A stretch of 64,000 nucleotides of DNA from Limnobaculum zhutongyuii (GCF_004295645.1 NZ_CP034752.1:4558001-4622000); one strand, 5' to 3'. Shown: positions 45,615 through 54,597, numbered from the stretch's first letter. Notes: generated by a model from the sequence alone, not told the origin. Translations and numbers: made by a program.

Positions 45615-46775
45615 ATGCAGCGTTCTTTAGACCGAGTTATTGAGGAAGCCATTCAACCAGAAGCGGGCCTGACGCCAACTATTGTTGGTACAGGGGTATT
45701 AGTTTCGCAATGTGGAAAACGGTTATATCAACGAGCTGCCGGATATGCTGATCGGGAAAACCAGATCCCGATGATGTTGGATACGCCGTTTCGCTTGTCA
45801 TCTGTCACTAAACCTTTTGTAACGGCAGCGGCGGGCGTACTGTTGGAACAGGGGCTAATCGGGCTGGATGACTCTATTACTAAATGGTTGCCTGATTTTA
45901 TGCCATCTCTACCGGACGGTAGCCAGCCCAATATTACTATTGCCCATCTGCTCTCTCACTCTGCCGGATTAAATTATGGTTTTTCTGAACAGCCGGATGG
46001 CCCCTATCACCAGTTAGGGGTTTCAGATGGACTGGATATTTCCGGATTGACGCTGGAGGAGAATCTCCGGCGCATAGCTAGTGCACCGTTGCTGTATCCG
46101 CCGGGAACCTCAATGCAATATTCGGTGGCAACAGATGTTTTAGGCGCAGTGATTGCTCAGGTATGTGCGACTAATCTGGCCGATGCTATCCATCAACTGG
46201 TTACAGCACCTCTGGGAATCACCGACAGCGGGTTTAGCATTTCTCAACCAGAACGGCTTGCTGTGCCTTATGTTAATAGCTCACCCGAACCAAGAAAGAT
46301 GGAAGCAGATGAATGGCTGGTTGATCCTGAAGCCGGGATTGCTGGCGGTATCCATTTCTCTCCCGGCAGAGCGTTGAAGGCTGATGAGTTTTTCTCTGGC
46401 GGTGCAGGTATGCAGGGCACTGCTGAAGATGTTGAACGGCTATTACAGGTGTTCCGAACCGGAGGTCATCCTCTGTTTGGTAAGCAAACCCTAAACCAGC
46501 TGTTAACCGATCGGGCCGGGGATTTGGAGTTTAATCCGGGTTGGGGTTTTGCTTCCAGCTGGCAGGTATTAAGAGACCCGCTATTGGCTAACTCTCCGCA
46601 ATCACCGGGTACGATTGGCTGGGGAGGCGTATACGGCCATAGCTGGTTTATCGATTTTGAACAGGATCTCAGCGTCGTGGTGATGACCAATACGGCTCCG
46701 GAAGGATTATTTGGCGAGTTTATTGAGGACATTCGCGACACGGTTTATATGGCGCTGTTAGCCAAGGCATCATGA
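45615..46775 (+). CDS. Serine hydrolase of the beta-lactamase/penicillin-binding (class C-like) family
   Basis: 386 residues. The nucleophile motif is Ser63-Val-Thr-Lys66 in RLSSVTKPFV; the Tyr motif is YSVATD and the third motif is the HSW of YGHSWFID. No signal peptide is visible, so it is probably a cytoplasmic esterase-type member (EstB-like) and not a resistance enzyme. Length and motifs are intact. A GC-rich dyad CCGGG/CCCGG lies in the 66-base gap before it. The substrate cannot be assigned. Confidence 0.87.
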   Translation: MQRSLDRVIEEAIQPEAGLTPTIVGTGVLVSQCGKRLYQRAAGYADRENQIPMMLDTPFRLSSVTKPFVTAAAGVLLEQGLIGLDDSITKWLPDFMPSLPDGSQPNITIAHLLSHSAGLNYGFSEQPDGPYHQLGVSDGLDISGLTLEENLRRIASAPLLYPPGTSMQYSVATDVLGAVIAQVCATNLADAIHQLVTAPLGITDSGFSISQPERLAVPYVNSSPEPRKMEADEWLVDPEAGIAGGIHFSPGRALKADEFFSGGAGMQGTAEDVERLLQVFRTGGHPLFGKQTLNQLLTDRAGDLEFNPGWGFASSWQVLRDPLLANSPQSPGTIGWGGVYGHSWFIDFEQDLSVVVMTNTAPEGLFGEFIEDIRDTVYMALLAKAS

Positions 46776-46881
46776 TATAAGTAGCCGCTATTGGATTTAG
46801 TTGTTGATGATAAGGCGTGGTGAAAAATAGGTTATGATAGCCAGGATATTGGCCTATATGACAAGGATGTAACCATCCAAT

Positions 46882-47915
46882 ATGGTTGAACCTAAAAACC
46901 ACAATCAAAAACTAAGTGCGCTTTTAGCTTCTGTGAAAGAGAAGGTAAATATCGCGCAGGATCAACAACAGCTGATTGAAGCTATCGAGCTGGTTAAAGC
47001 TTTTGGTGGGCCGCTAAAATTTAACCATGGTAAACGCTATGCGGTGGCGATTGTTGCCGTGCTGGCCGGTTTTATTATTGCCGGTGTTCAATGGTATCAA
47101 TATCGTCATCTGAGCAGCGGCACCACTATTTTGCTGGTGTTGCTGGCAATAACGGCGATCGCCATGATGGTTTGGAGCTGGCGTAAAAACAGTTCCATCA
47201 GCAATCTGGCAGATGAGCTGTTTCAACAGGATTTACTGTTTGATAACGGCCTGCAACAGGTAAGTGTTGAACCAGAAGAAGCGGCAAGCGAATTGATGTC
47301 ACGGTTTCATGAGTTCAATCGTGGCAACTATTCCCAGGAGATTAAAGCACTTTTCAGGGGCATTATCAGGGAAAAGAGCATGCCTTTGACTATCACTTTT
47401 ACCATTTCCACTATGTGGATAAGCGTACTACGGTAACCACGGACAGCAAGGGAAGGCCCAGAACTCGCACTACCTACGATCATTACGATCGTTATGGTAT
47501 CTATTTACCCTTTAACTACGTCAACAATCTGGCGCTGGTTGGTAAATCTGTTAGCGGGTTGTCAGGCTCCACCTATAAGCCAGCCTCTAACCGGTTTAAT
47601 AAACTCTATCGAGTGGTTGGCGATAGTGAAATGACCGCGGCTAAATTCCTTAAGCCTGCTTTGGTACTTGCCTGCGAGGAGATAGCCGGAACACTGAGTG
47701 AACTGAATTTTGAGTTCAATCCGCAGGCTGAATTGTGCATGTCTTTCAGGGACAGCGATGTCATTACGTTGCCAAGAAGCAGCGACTTTAACGCGCCTGA
47801 TGATTTTATTCAGTTAATCAGACAACATAATGAACTGCCAAAGCTGAAAACAGCATTAGCGCATATAGAAACTTTAATGGTCTATTCAGACAGTAACTTC
47901 AGGAAAACCACATAA
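46882..47915 (+). pseudogene. DUF3137-like membrane protein gene with a frameshift
   Basis: Two frames join into one protein of about 344 residues. The first frame (from ATG 46882) has two membrane helices (YAVAIVAVLAGFIIAGVQW, GTTILLVLLAITAIAMMVW) and ends falsely at 47436. The second supplies FQGHYQGKEHAFDYHF, FHYVDKRTTVTTDSKGR, YGIYLPFNY and so on to 47915. The switch fits loss of one base in the T-run at about 47351-47354, since GCA CTT TTT CAG GGG would restore the frame. The stop overlaps the lemA start by one base, and DUF3137-LemA pairs are common. No convincing slippery site was seen, so programmed shifting is unlikely. Confidence 0.78.
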
Positions 47916-48487
47916 TGTTAGAGCTATGGATCCCTTTAGGCATCATCGTACTGGTGATTATTATTGGTATCGTGATTTATAACGGTATCGTTAGCCGCAT
48001 GAACGCCGTTGCCCGCGCCTGGGCTGATGTGGTGGTTCAGGAACGGCAAAAAAACAACATTATTCCCGATCTGGAGAAGATTGCGGCTCAATACAGCCAA
48101 TATGAATCATCCATTATGGCTAAGGTTACGGAACTGCGTACTTCACTGAATCGCTTGAATACCGAAGATATGGATTTGACGACGCTGTCAGAAACCCGGA
48201 CTAAAACCAGCAGTCTGCTAAGTGGTTTGTATGCAGTAGCCGAAAACTACCCGGATCTGAAGGCTTCATCGTTGTATAACAATGTGATGGCTGAAATTTC
48301 GGAACAGCAGGAAAACATCGGTGCCGCTATCCGTATCTTTAATCAGAATGTGGAAGACTTTAATAACGGTATTGAAGTGGTTCCTAATTCTCTGATTAAT
48401 AGCTTGTTTAATAAGAAGAGAAAGTTGAAGACGTTTAGTGATGCGCAGGCGGAGAGTGGGTTTGAGTATCGGCCGGATATACATTGA
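47915..48487 (+). CDS. LemA family membrane protein (second of three)
   Basis: 190 residues. The N-terminal membrane helix WIPLGIIVLVIIIGIVIYNG is followed by the LemA domain (MNAVARAWADVVVQERQKNNIIPDLEK split over 27 residues, AENYPDLKAS, QQENIGAAIRIFNQNVEDFNN, FNKKRKLKTFSDAQ). It belongs to the more distant LemA type that goes with DUF3137 proteins. The ATG shares its A with the TAA of the frameshifted upstream gene, so its translation was probably coupled and may now be reduced. Confidence 0.88.
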   Translation: MLELWIPLGIIVLVIIIGIVIYNGIVSRMNAVARAWADVVVQERQKNNIIPDLEKIAAQYSQYESSIMAKVTELRTSLNRLNTEDMDLTTLSETRTKTSSLLSGLYAVAENYPDLKASSLYNNVMAEISEQQENIGAAIRIFNQNVEDFNNGIEVVPNSLINSLFNKKRKLKTFSDAQAESGFEYRPDIH

Positions 48488-48502
48488 TGGAAGTTGGTCG
48501 CT

Positions 48503-48921
48503 TTTGAATGTTTGGTCTGGTGTAAGTTTCGCCGCTTTAAGAGTTGTGTTTGTCTTGGCCGTGGAGTTTGCGTCGAGCAAAGGGGCGTTGGGGTGAACGC
48601 CCCTCTGCACTCCCCGCACCTGCGCAGCCGACTGTTGACCGCCGCGTTGCGGCGGCAACCTCAGCCAATAAAAAAGCCAACGCACCGGCGCAGAGCCGCT
48701 CCCGACGTCGTTGTTTGAATGTTTGGTCCGGCTTAAGTTTCGCCGCTTTAAGTGCTGTGTTTATCTTGGTAGTGGAGCTTGCGTCGAGCAAAGGGGCGTT
48801 GGGGCGAACGCCCCTCTGCACTCCCCGCGCCTGCGCAGCCGACTGTTGACCGCCGCGTTGCGGCGGCAACCTCAGCCAATAAAAAAGCCAACGCACCGGC
48901 GCAGAGCCGCTCCCGACGTCG
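48503..48921. repeat. Two tandem copies of a 211-bp GC-rich repeat
   Basis: Copy 1 is 48503-48713 and copy 2 starts at 48714; they are nearly identical to CCCGACGTCG at 48921. Each copy holds two hairpins (GGGGCG..CGCCCC-type and CCGCCGCGTTGCGGCGG) and a CAGCCAATAAAAAAG motif. Arg/Pro/Ala-rich open frames on both strands here are composition artefacts. Confidence 0.9.
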
Positions 48922-48974
48922 CTGCGCCTCGACCAACATCCATGTTGGTCGTGCTACTTTTTTATTGGCTGAGG
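48870..48974. repeat. Perfect 18-bp inverted repeat
   Basis: CCTCAGCCAATAAAAAAG (48870-48887) is repeated in reverse complement at 48957-48974, enclosing 69 bases that contain a further dyad CGACCAACAT/ATGTTGGTCG (48930-48951). It could be a terminator pair or the trace of a small non-autonomous element. Confidence 0.8.
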
Positions 48975-48999
48975 CAACATTCGGATGCTTTAACCTGAA

Positions 49000-49066
49000 G
49001 GGCAAAGGGCAAAGGGCAAAGGGCAAAGGGCAAAGGGCAAAGGGCAAAGGGCAAAGGGCAAAGGGC
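49000..49066. repeat. Heptanucleotide tandem repeat, nine copies of GGGCAAA
   Basis: Nine perfect GGGCAAA units (49000-49062) plus a partial tenth. Copy number is likely unstable through slipped-strand mispairing. No gene crosses it. Confidence 0.95.
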
Positions 49067-49146
49067 TAAATATAAAAATAAATGTCTGAACGAATCATCT
49101 GGCTGGCAGTTAACATTGTTAATTGTCGGGAGAGGGTGCCGTGGGG

Positions 49147-49237
49147 GTCGACTTGGCGTAAGCCAACGACAAACAGGCAAAGCCTGTTTGAACAGCGCTT
49201 GCGCTGGCCCGAAGGGTGAAACACCGCAAGGTGTTTC
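49147..49237. other. String of short stem-loops
   Basis: Consecutive hairpins with 2-4-base loops: GTCG/TTGGC with GCCAA/CGAC (49147-49170), AAACAGGC/GCCTGTTT (49171-49189), CAGCGC/GCGCTG (49193-49206), CCC/GGG (49208-49216) and GAAACACC/GGTGTTTC with a GCAA loop (49218-49237). The spacing leaves almost no unpaired DNA between them. It may be a folded RNA or a composite of palindromic repeats; no family was recognised. Confidence 0.7.
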
Positions 49238-49290
49238 ATAACAGCCCGTAGGCAGCCTAGGCCCGACATACTCTGGACTTATGTATGGGT

Positions 49291-49527
49291 GGTCTTCCGG
49301 CCGAGCACAGAGATAATATGAACATACTGGTCTTTACGGCCGGAATATCCTCAGGTTCCAACTATCCAAAAGCCAATCGTCGGCAAGGCCGACGTACACA
49401 TAGCTTAAGTACAAACGATCTTCCAGCCGGAATACCCACCGCAGCCAATAGTAAAAGTGCCAATTGGCGGGCTTAGCCCGCCGAACACCAGAATCAAAAG
49501 CAGATGGGCTTCCAACCAAAATATGAC
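49291..49527. repeat. Degenerate 88-bp tandem repeats, each with a different hairpin core
   Basis: Copies start at 49329, 49417 and (truncated) 49506; an earlier one at 49291 lacks its middle. Shared parts are GGTCTTxxxGCCGGAATA at the left and GCCAAT-hairpin-xxACACxxxA at the right. The hairpins differ: CGTCGGC/GCCGACG (49378-49394, loop AAG) and GGCGGGC/GCCCGCC (49466-49482, loop TTA). The last copy ends at the ggt stop codon. Confidence 0.65.
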
Positions 49528-51264
49528 TTAATACCCCGCCGCTAAATCATCCTTCGATCTCGGATCCGCTGCCCCAAACAGTCCTTCCGGTGTCACTACA
49601 ATACTCTGTGTGCTGCCCATTGTTGGTTTGACGCTGACTTTATGACCCTTCTTCTCTAACAGTTTAATGGTGTCGATACCAATGCCTTTCTCAACCCGGA
49701 TCTCTTCCGGCAACCACTGATGGTGAATTCGTGGTGCGTTTGTGGCTTCGGCGATATTCATATTGAACTCGATAGTATTGAGGACAATCTGTAATACCGT
49801 GGTAATAATGCGGCTGCCGCCAGGGCTACCGGTGACCAGAACCACTTTACCGTCCTGAGTGACAATAGTGGGTGACATGGACGACAGCGGACGTTTACCA
49901 GCCTGGACCGCATTGGCTTCGCCGCCGATTAAACCGTATACGTTAGGAACGCCGGGCTTGGCAGAAAAGTCGTCCATTTGGTTGTTTAACAAAATGCCGC
50001 TTTTTCCTGCCACAATACCGCTACCAAAGTTAGTATTCAGGGTATAGGTTACCGCAACGGCATTGCCCTGAGAGTCAACCACCGAGTAGTGGGTGGTTTG
50101 GTCGCTTTCATATGGCTCCAGCTTGCCCGGTTTGATGGCGCTGGATGGGTTAGCTTTATCCAGATGAATTTGTGACGCCAGTTGTTTAGCGTATTTCTTA
50201 CTGGTCAGCGCGCTAACCGGTACTTTAACGAAGTCAGGATCCCCCAGATATTCTGAGCGGTCGGCATAGGCATACTTCATGGCTTCTGACATGACGTGAA
50301 TAGCATCAGCGCTGTTTTGGCCCATGGATTTCAAATCAAAGTTTTCCAGAATATTCAGAATCTGAATAATATGAATACCGCCAGAAGATGGAGCTGGCAT
50401 TGAGTAGATCTCATAGCCTTTGTAGGTACCGGAAACTGGCGTGCGCTCAACGGCTTTATACGTCGCCAGATCTTGTTTGGTAATCAGGCCACCATTCTTT
50501 GCCATCTCATCGGCTATTTCATCAGCAATCTTTCCCTGATAAAAAGCAGCAGGGCCGTTAGCGGCAATTAAACTCAGGCTGTTTGCCAGATCGGTCTGAA
50601 CCAGCGTTTCGCCCTTTTTCCACGGGGTGCCATCTGGCTTAATGAAAATAGCGCGGCTATTAGGGTTATCAAGTAAAACTTCCCGACCGTAAACCTCTAA
50701 GTCATCTGCCAGCGCATCGTTGACCACAACGCCCTCTTTTGCCAGCTTAATTGCCGGTTTCAGCAACTCAGCCACCGGCATTGAGCCATATTTCTCATTG
50801 GCTAAAGCAAAACCGGCAACGGTGCCAGGAACGCCTGAGGCTAAATGGCTGGTGAGTGATTTTTTGCTGTCAGCATTGCCTTTCTCATCCAGAAACATAT
50901 CCCGCGTCGCTTTTGATGGCGCCATTTCCCGGAAATCGATAGCGGTTGTTTTGCCATCTTTAGTACGAATAAGCATAAAGCCACCACCGCCAATATTTCC
51001 GGCTTGTGGGTGGGTAACCGCAAGGGTATATCCAATGGCAACGGCCGCATCAACGGCATTACCACCCTGTTTAAGTACCTCGACCCCTACCTGCGTTGCC
51101 GTGTTATTCACGGAGGAAACCATACCGTTTTTCGCATAAACCGGGTGGAAGATATCCTCTTCAACACCGTAGGAGACGACTTTTGCCGCTAGTGTTCCCT
51201 GCCAAAACAGCAGAAAAGCTAAGATCAGATATCGCACACTGCCTTTTCTTAACATACTCAACAT
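49528..51264 (-). CDS. ggt: Gamma-glutamyltransferase (periplasmic)
   Basis: 578 residues. The signal peptide (YLILAFLLFWQGTLAA) directs it to the periplasm, where it should cleave itself into two subunits and hydrolyse or transfer the gamma-glutamyl group of glutathione and related peptides. The nucleophile Thr that starts the small subunit is at about residue 390 in DQTTHYSVVD. Also intact are YTLNTNFGSGIV, LLNNQMDDFSAKPGVPN, RPLSSMSPTIV and the oxyanion GSPGGSRI. Length and motifs match E. coli Ggt. It is a single gene with its own upstream gap of ~200 bases. Confidence 0.95.
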   Translation of the reverse strand: MLSMLRKGSVRYLILAFLLFWQGTLAAKVVSYGVEEDIFHPVYAKNGMVSSVNNTATQVGVEVLKQGGNAVDAAVAIGYTLAVTHPQAGNIGGGGFMLIRTKDGKTTAIDFREMAPSKATRDMFLDEKGNADSKKSLTSHLASGVPGTVAGFALANEKYGSMPVAELLKPAIKLAKEGVVVNDALADDLEVYGREVLLDNPNSRAIFIKPDGTPWKKGETLVQTDLANSLSLIAANGPAAFYQGKIADEIADEMAKNGGLITKQDLATYKAVERTPVSGTYKGYEIYSMPAPSSGGIHIIQILNILENFDLKSMGQNSADAIHVMSEAMKYAYADRSEYLGDPDFVKVPVSALTSKKYAKQLASQIHLDKANPSSAIKPGKLEPYESDQTTHYSVVDSQGNAVAVTYTLNTNFGSGIVAGKSGILLNNQMDDFSAKPGVPNVYGLIGGEANAVQAGKRPLSSMSPTIVTQDGKVVLVTGSPGGSRIITTVLQIVLNTIEFNMNIAEATNAPRIHHQWLPEEIRVEKGIGIDTIKLLEKKGHKVSVKPTMGSTQSIVVTPEGLFGAADPRSKDDLAAGY

Positions 51265-51427
51265 AACGTTTCCTCTGTGATGAAATAGCCTGATTTTGTA
51301 ACAATAAATTTACATTAGAGGATTATTTAGACTTTGACCAGCAAAGAAATGGTAAGAATAGGGGCAGAAATTTGGGGAACATCACGTTTTAAAACAAAAC
51401 TGGCATTTTGTAATAATAACCGATGGA

Positions 51428-51459
51428 ACAAAAATAGATTCAGGGGCATTGCCCCTGAA
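51428..51459 (-). terminator. Intrinsic terminator of the GFA-type gene
   Basis: On the minus strand TTCAGGGGCA pairs with TGCCCCTGAA around one base (51439-51459), followed by TCTATTTTTG. It lies just past the stop at 51468. Confidence 0.8.
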
Positions 51460-51467
51460 CTTTACTC

Positions 51468-51863
51468 TTAAGGGCGTTCTTCAAACTTTGGATTATCATC
51501 ACACAGATCTTCCCACTCGGCTTTTGACGCGGTGAAGATATGCATTTTTTCTGTTGGGTTGATGGGGGTATCCAGCGTTCCTATGCGCAGGCGATAGGCT
51601 TCGGGTTGATTATCTCTGGCGCTGTAGAGTGGAGAACCACACTCACCACAGAAAATACGATGAACTCCCGGGGTAGACGAAAAGCTTTTTAGACACTCTC
51701 TGCCGGTCAGCAGGGTGAATTTGTCAGAATGAATCAGCGCAGCGGAATTAAATGCCGTTCCGGTTGCTTTACGACACTTAGAGCAGTGACAGAAAAACAG
51801 CTGGTCAATAGGTTCATCTAATTGATAGGTTACTGTGCCGCACAGGCAACTGCCTTTTAACAT
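51468..51863 (-). CDS. GFA-family zinc protein (glutathione-dependent formaldehyde-activating type)
   Basis: 131 residues. The cysteine pattern of the family is complete: Cys6 and Cys8 (GSCLCG), Cys25, Cys27 and Cys30 (CHCSKC) and the CGECG near residue 75. These bind zinc; family members are often annotated as glutathione adduct enzymes, but real activity is known for few. The open frame extends 24 codons further upstream; ATG 51863 is preferred because GGAGCG precedes it and the family motif starts there. Confidence 0.87.
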   Translation of the reverse strand: MLKGSCLCGTVTYQLDEPIDQLFFCHCSKCRKATGTAFNSAALIHSDKFTLLTGRECLKSFSSTPGVHRIFCGECGSPLYSARDNQPEAYRLRIGTLDTPINPTEKMHIFTASKAEWEDLCDDNPKFEERP

Positions 51864-51952
51864 GGTACGCTCCGGATTGATAATCACTGATAGATTAAAA
51901 TATATACTGATTGACTGATGCTGCAAATTGAACAACAGCTGTCTTTATCGCA

Positions 51953-52945
51953 TCAGGCCCTTTGCCAGTGGGTTGTAGCCCATTGCGCTCGTTGTTCATC
52001 AGATAAGAAAGTCCATGCCACAATACGGCTGGCTTTCTGCCCCTGAGCCATATCAATCGTTTTTATCTCAGTGACTCCTGCATAACGCAGGGCGTGATAC
52101 AGAACGGGCAACGTGGTTTTTTTCGATACCAACGTGGTAAACCACAGGCACTGTTGAGCAAAGGTTGCGCTTTCCTGTGTCATTTGGCGCACAAACTGCT
52201 CCTCTCCCCCTTCACACCAAAGCTCATGGTTTTTACCGCCAAAATTGAGCACTGGCTTATCATCATTTTTCAGATGGCCGAGATTACGCTGTTTTTTCAG
52301 GTTAACCGCTTCGGCTTCCTGGGCGGAAGCATGGAACGGAGGATTACACAGGGTAATATCAAACCGGTCAGTGGGTTTAATGATGCCATTGAAAATTCGC
52401 TCAGCTTCTTTTTGCAGGCGGATATCCAATGCTTTTGCCAGATTACGGTTGGCTTCTGCAAGAAGTCTGGCGCTGCTAACCGATACCGGGTCGATATCCG
52501 TACCCACAAACTTCCAGCCATAACTGATATGACCAATAATCGGATAGATGGCGTTAGCACCCACGCCAATATCCAGCGCATGTACTGCATTACCGCGTGG
52601 AACCTGCCCGCTATTGTTTTGTGCCAGAATATCTGCCAGATAGTGAATGTAGTCAGCCCGACCGGGAATCGGCGGACAAAGATAACCGGCCGGAATATCC
52701 CACTGTTCTATACGGTAAAAGTGCTTCAACAGCGCTTTATTCAACATTTTTACCGCAGCCGGATCGGAAAAATTGACTGAAAGGTCGCCATATTTATTGG
52801 GTGATACAAAAGGGGCAAGTTCGGGGCAGCTAGCTATCAGCGCAGGGAAGTCATAGCGTTGGCGATGCAGATTACGCGGGTGCAATTCTGATTTTTGCGT
52901 CGGAAACGGCTTTTTAGATGGCGTCATAGTGGTGTCAGCTACCAT
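51953..52945 (-). CDS. rlmF: RlmF, 23S rRNA m6A1618 methyltransferase
   Basis: 330 residues against about 308 in E. coli. It should methylate N6 of A1618 in 23S rRNA. The SAM-binding motif is LDIGVGANAIYP at about residues 124-135 and the N6-adenine catalytic motif NPPF is at 201-204. ELHPRNLHRQRYDF, PGRADYIHYLAD and NFGGKNHELWCEGGE follow the family closely. The N-terminus is ~15 residues longer; a second ATG at 52927 is equally possible. Confidence 0.94.
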   Translation of the reverse strand: MVADTTMTPSKKPFPTQKSELHPRNLHRQRYDFPALIASCPELAPFVSPNKYGDLSVNFSDPAAVKMLNKALLKHFYRIEQWDIPAGYLCPPIPGRADYIHYLADILAQNNSGQVPRGNAVHALDIGVGANAIYPIIGHISYGWKFVGTDIDPVSVSSARLLAEANRNLAKALDIRLQKEAERIFNGIIKPTDRFDITLCNPPFHASAQEAEAVNLKKQRNLGHLKNDDKPVLNFGGKNHELWCEGGEEQFVRQMTQESATFAQQCLWFTTLVSKKTTLPVLYHALRYAGVTEIKTIDMAQGQKASRIVAWTFLSDEQRAQWATTHWQRA

Positions 52946-53042
52946 TGCAGAAGGTGAAATGTCAGGTTCAGTTAACTGAACCGCAATGGGAGCATTGTAC
53001 GTGAATTAGAAACCGACTGGCAGAAGAAATCGGTTTAGTGCC

Positions 53043-53972
53043 TCAGGTGATTTTCTTCACCCGATTAACCAGATAAATACCGGTACAAACCAGTACCAAC
53101 GCCACCGCATATTTCCATTGGAAAATATTCTCTTTCAGTAGCAGTGCCGATAGTGCAGTGCCGGATACCGGGATCAGGAAGTTAAACGGAACGACCATTC
53201 CCACACGGTTATATTTCAGCAGAATGCTCCAGAGTGAGAAGGCCATAGAGGAAAGCAGCACCATATAGGCCAATAGCAGAACAGAAGTTAAATCAAAGCC
53301 GGTCAGGCGACCACCACACAGGAAGCCAACAGCGGTCAGAACCACGCCACCAATGGTTAGCTGGTAACCGGTCATCACACCGGGCTCCATAGTTTGGGAA
53401 ATTCGTTTGCCATAAATACTGGTGGCGGACAAAACAAAAGCCGCCAGCATCACCAGCCCTTCCCCTCTGAGGGTAAAGTGAAAATTCATCAGGCTGCCGT
53501 TGAAGTTTACTATCAGTACGCCAGCGAACCCAAACAGGCAGCCCAACAGTTTATTCATCGAAATACGGTCATTCTTATAGATAAAGTGCGCCATGATGAC
53601 GCTAAAAAAAGTGCCTGTAGCGTTAATTATTGATCCATTAGCCCCGGATACCGCTGAGAGGCCAACATAGAAAAAGATATATTGGATAGTGGTTTGCGTG
53701 AGCCCCAGCAGGGTTAACTGCCCAAACTGAATTCGATTCATACGGGCAATGGGTTTGCCCGTAATAGCCGCCAGAGCCAATAACACCAGACCAGCCAGAG
53801 TAAAGCGATAACCGGCAAACAGGATCTGTGAAGGGATATCATCAGCGGTAATATTCAACAGGGCATAGCCCATTTTGATCGCCGGATAGGCGCTGCCCCA
53901 AAGCAGGCAGCAAAAAGCAGCCGTCAGGTAAACTACGTGTTTTTGGGTAAAGAATACGCTTTTGTCCTGCAC
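53043..53972 (-). CDS. EamA/DMT-family permease
   Basis: 309 residues with ten predicted membrane helices in two EamA repeats (AAFCCLLWGSAYPAIKMGY; later YMVLLSSMAFSLWSILLKYNRVG and IPVSGTALSALLLKENI). Drug/metabolite transporter superfamily, inner membrane; the substrate cannot be inferred. Single gene, transcribed leftward towards rlmF. Confidence 0.88.
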   Translation of the reverse strand: MQDKSVFFTQKHVVYLTAAFCCLLWGSAYPAIKMGYALLNITADDIPSQILFAGYRFTLAGLVLLALAAITGKPIARMNRIQFGQLTLLGLTQTTIQYIFFYVGLSAVSGANGSIINATGTFFSVIMAHFIYKNDRISMNKLLGCLFGFAGVLIVNFNGSLMNFHFTLRGEGLVMLAAFVLSATSIYGKRISQTMEPGVMTGYQLTIGGVVLTAVGFLCGGRLTGFDLTSVLLLAYMVLLSSMAFSLWSILLKYNRVGMVVPFNFLIPVSGTALSALLLKENIFQWKYAVALVLVCTGIYLVNRVKKIT

Positions 53973-54091
53973 GGCGGCGTTCCTGTTTGACGATAAAATA
54001 AGACGCTAATATTAATACGTTAGCCGCACATGCTGGACGAATTGAAACGGTATTTCAAGTTTTAAAATCAACCAGATGGAATTGGAGAGAA

Positions 54092-54484
54092 TTACCGCGA
54101 CTTCTTCTTCTTTTTTGGCGTGGCCTTTTTAACGTCATTCTCTTTTAGCGGTGTTATATCACCCATCAGACTGACCAATCTCTGGTGATTAAACATCACA
54201 AATACCGTACAGGCGATAACAATCACGACCCAGGAAAAGAAGATATGCATACCGGCAATGCCGGAAAAAGCAAAAATCATACAGACAATAAATCCGGGAA
54301 ACAGCGCCAGTGCCAGACCTCCGGCAATAATGCCGAAGAAAGTCTTCAATAAAGGAAGGCGAATAAATAACGCAATAATAAAAGCGGCTATCAGTACGCC
54401 AAACGAGGCAACAAACGCCATCATCGCCGGTTCATTTTCAATAAATCGGGTAAAACCAAACAGCTCAAAGGGTAATTCCATCAT
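54092..54484 (-). CDS. Small membrane protein, downstream copy of a tandem duplication
   Basis: 130 residues with three or four membrane helices (MMAFVASFGVLIAAFIIALF, IIAGGLALALFPGFIVCMIFAF, IHIFFSWVVIVIACTVFV-like) and a Lys-rich tail (KKATPKKKKKSR). About three quarters identical to the 54598-54984 protein; no named family recognised. Directly upstream is a decayed copy of the lemA 3' end, so this gene arose by tandem duplication of a lemA-end plus gene unit. Its own promoter is unclear. Confidence 0.82.
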   Translation of the reverse strand: MMELPFELFGFTRFIENEPAMMAFVASFGVLIAAFIIALFIRLPLLKTFFGIIAGGLALALFPGFIVCMIFAFSGIAGMHIFFSWVVIVIACTVFVMFNHQRLVSLMGDITPLKENDVKKATPKKKKKSR

Positions 54485-54597
54485 ATAGTTTCTCTCCCTC
54501 AGTGATGTTCAATGATGAGTAGGTTTAATCGCCGGTAGTTTGACCCGAATTATATTTAACTATCTGAAGGCCGAAGATATATAGCGCCATGCTTTGG
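54485..54597 (-). pseudogene. Decayed 3' fragment of lemA
   Basis: Read on the minus strand, the 113 bases between the two small membrane genes match the 3' end of the lemA gene at 54965: TTAACCAAAGC, GTCAAACTACC, and TAAACCTACTCATCA then CATCACTGAGGGAGAGAA correspond to lemA positions 55100 down to 54985. The frame is destroyed. It fixes the origin of the neighbouring gene pair as a tandem duplication. Confidence 0.82.

Noticed and set aside
47340..47440. Programmed frameshift in the DUF3137-like gene
   Set aside because: No canonical slippery heptamer is in the right phase, and the T-run is only four bases; a one-base loss is simpler.
48494..49069. Several overlapping Arg/Pro/Ala-rich frames on both strands
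   Set aside because: They follow the 211-bp and heptamer repeats, have repeated identical segments and no plausible start signals.
49291..49527. Possible CRISPR array
   Set aside because: Units are degenerate, about 88 bp, with palindromes in the variable part; there are no constant short repeats with equal-sized spacers and no cas genes.
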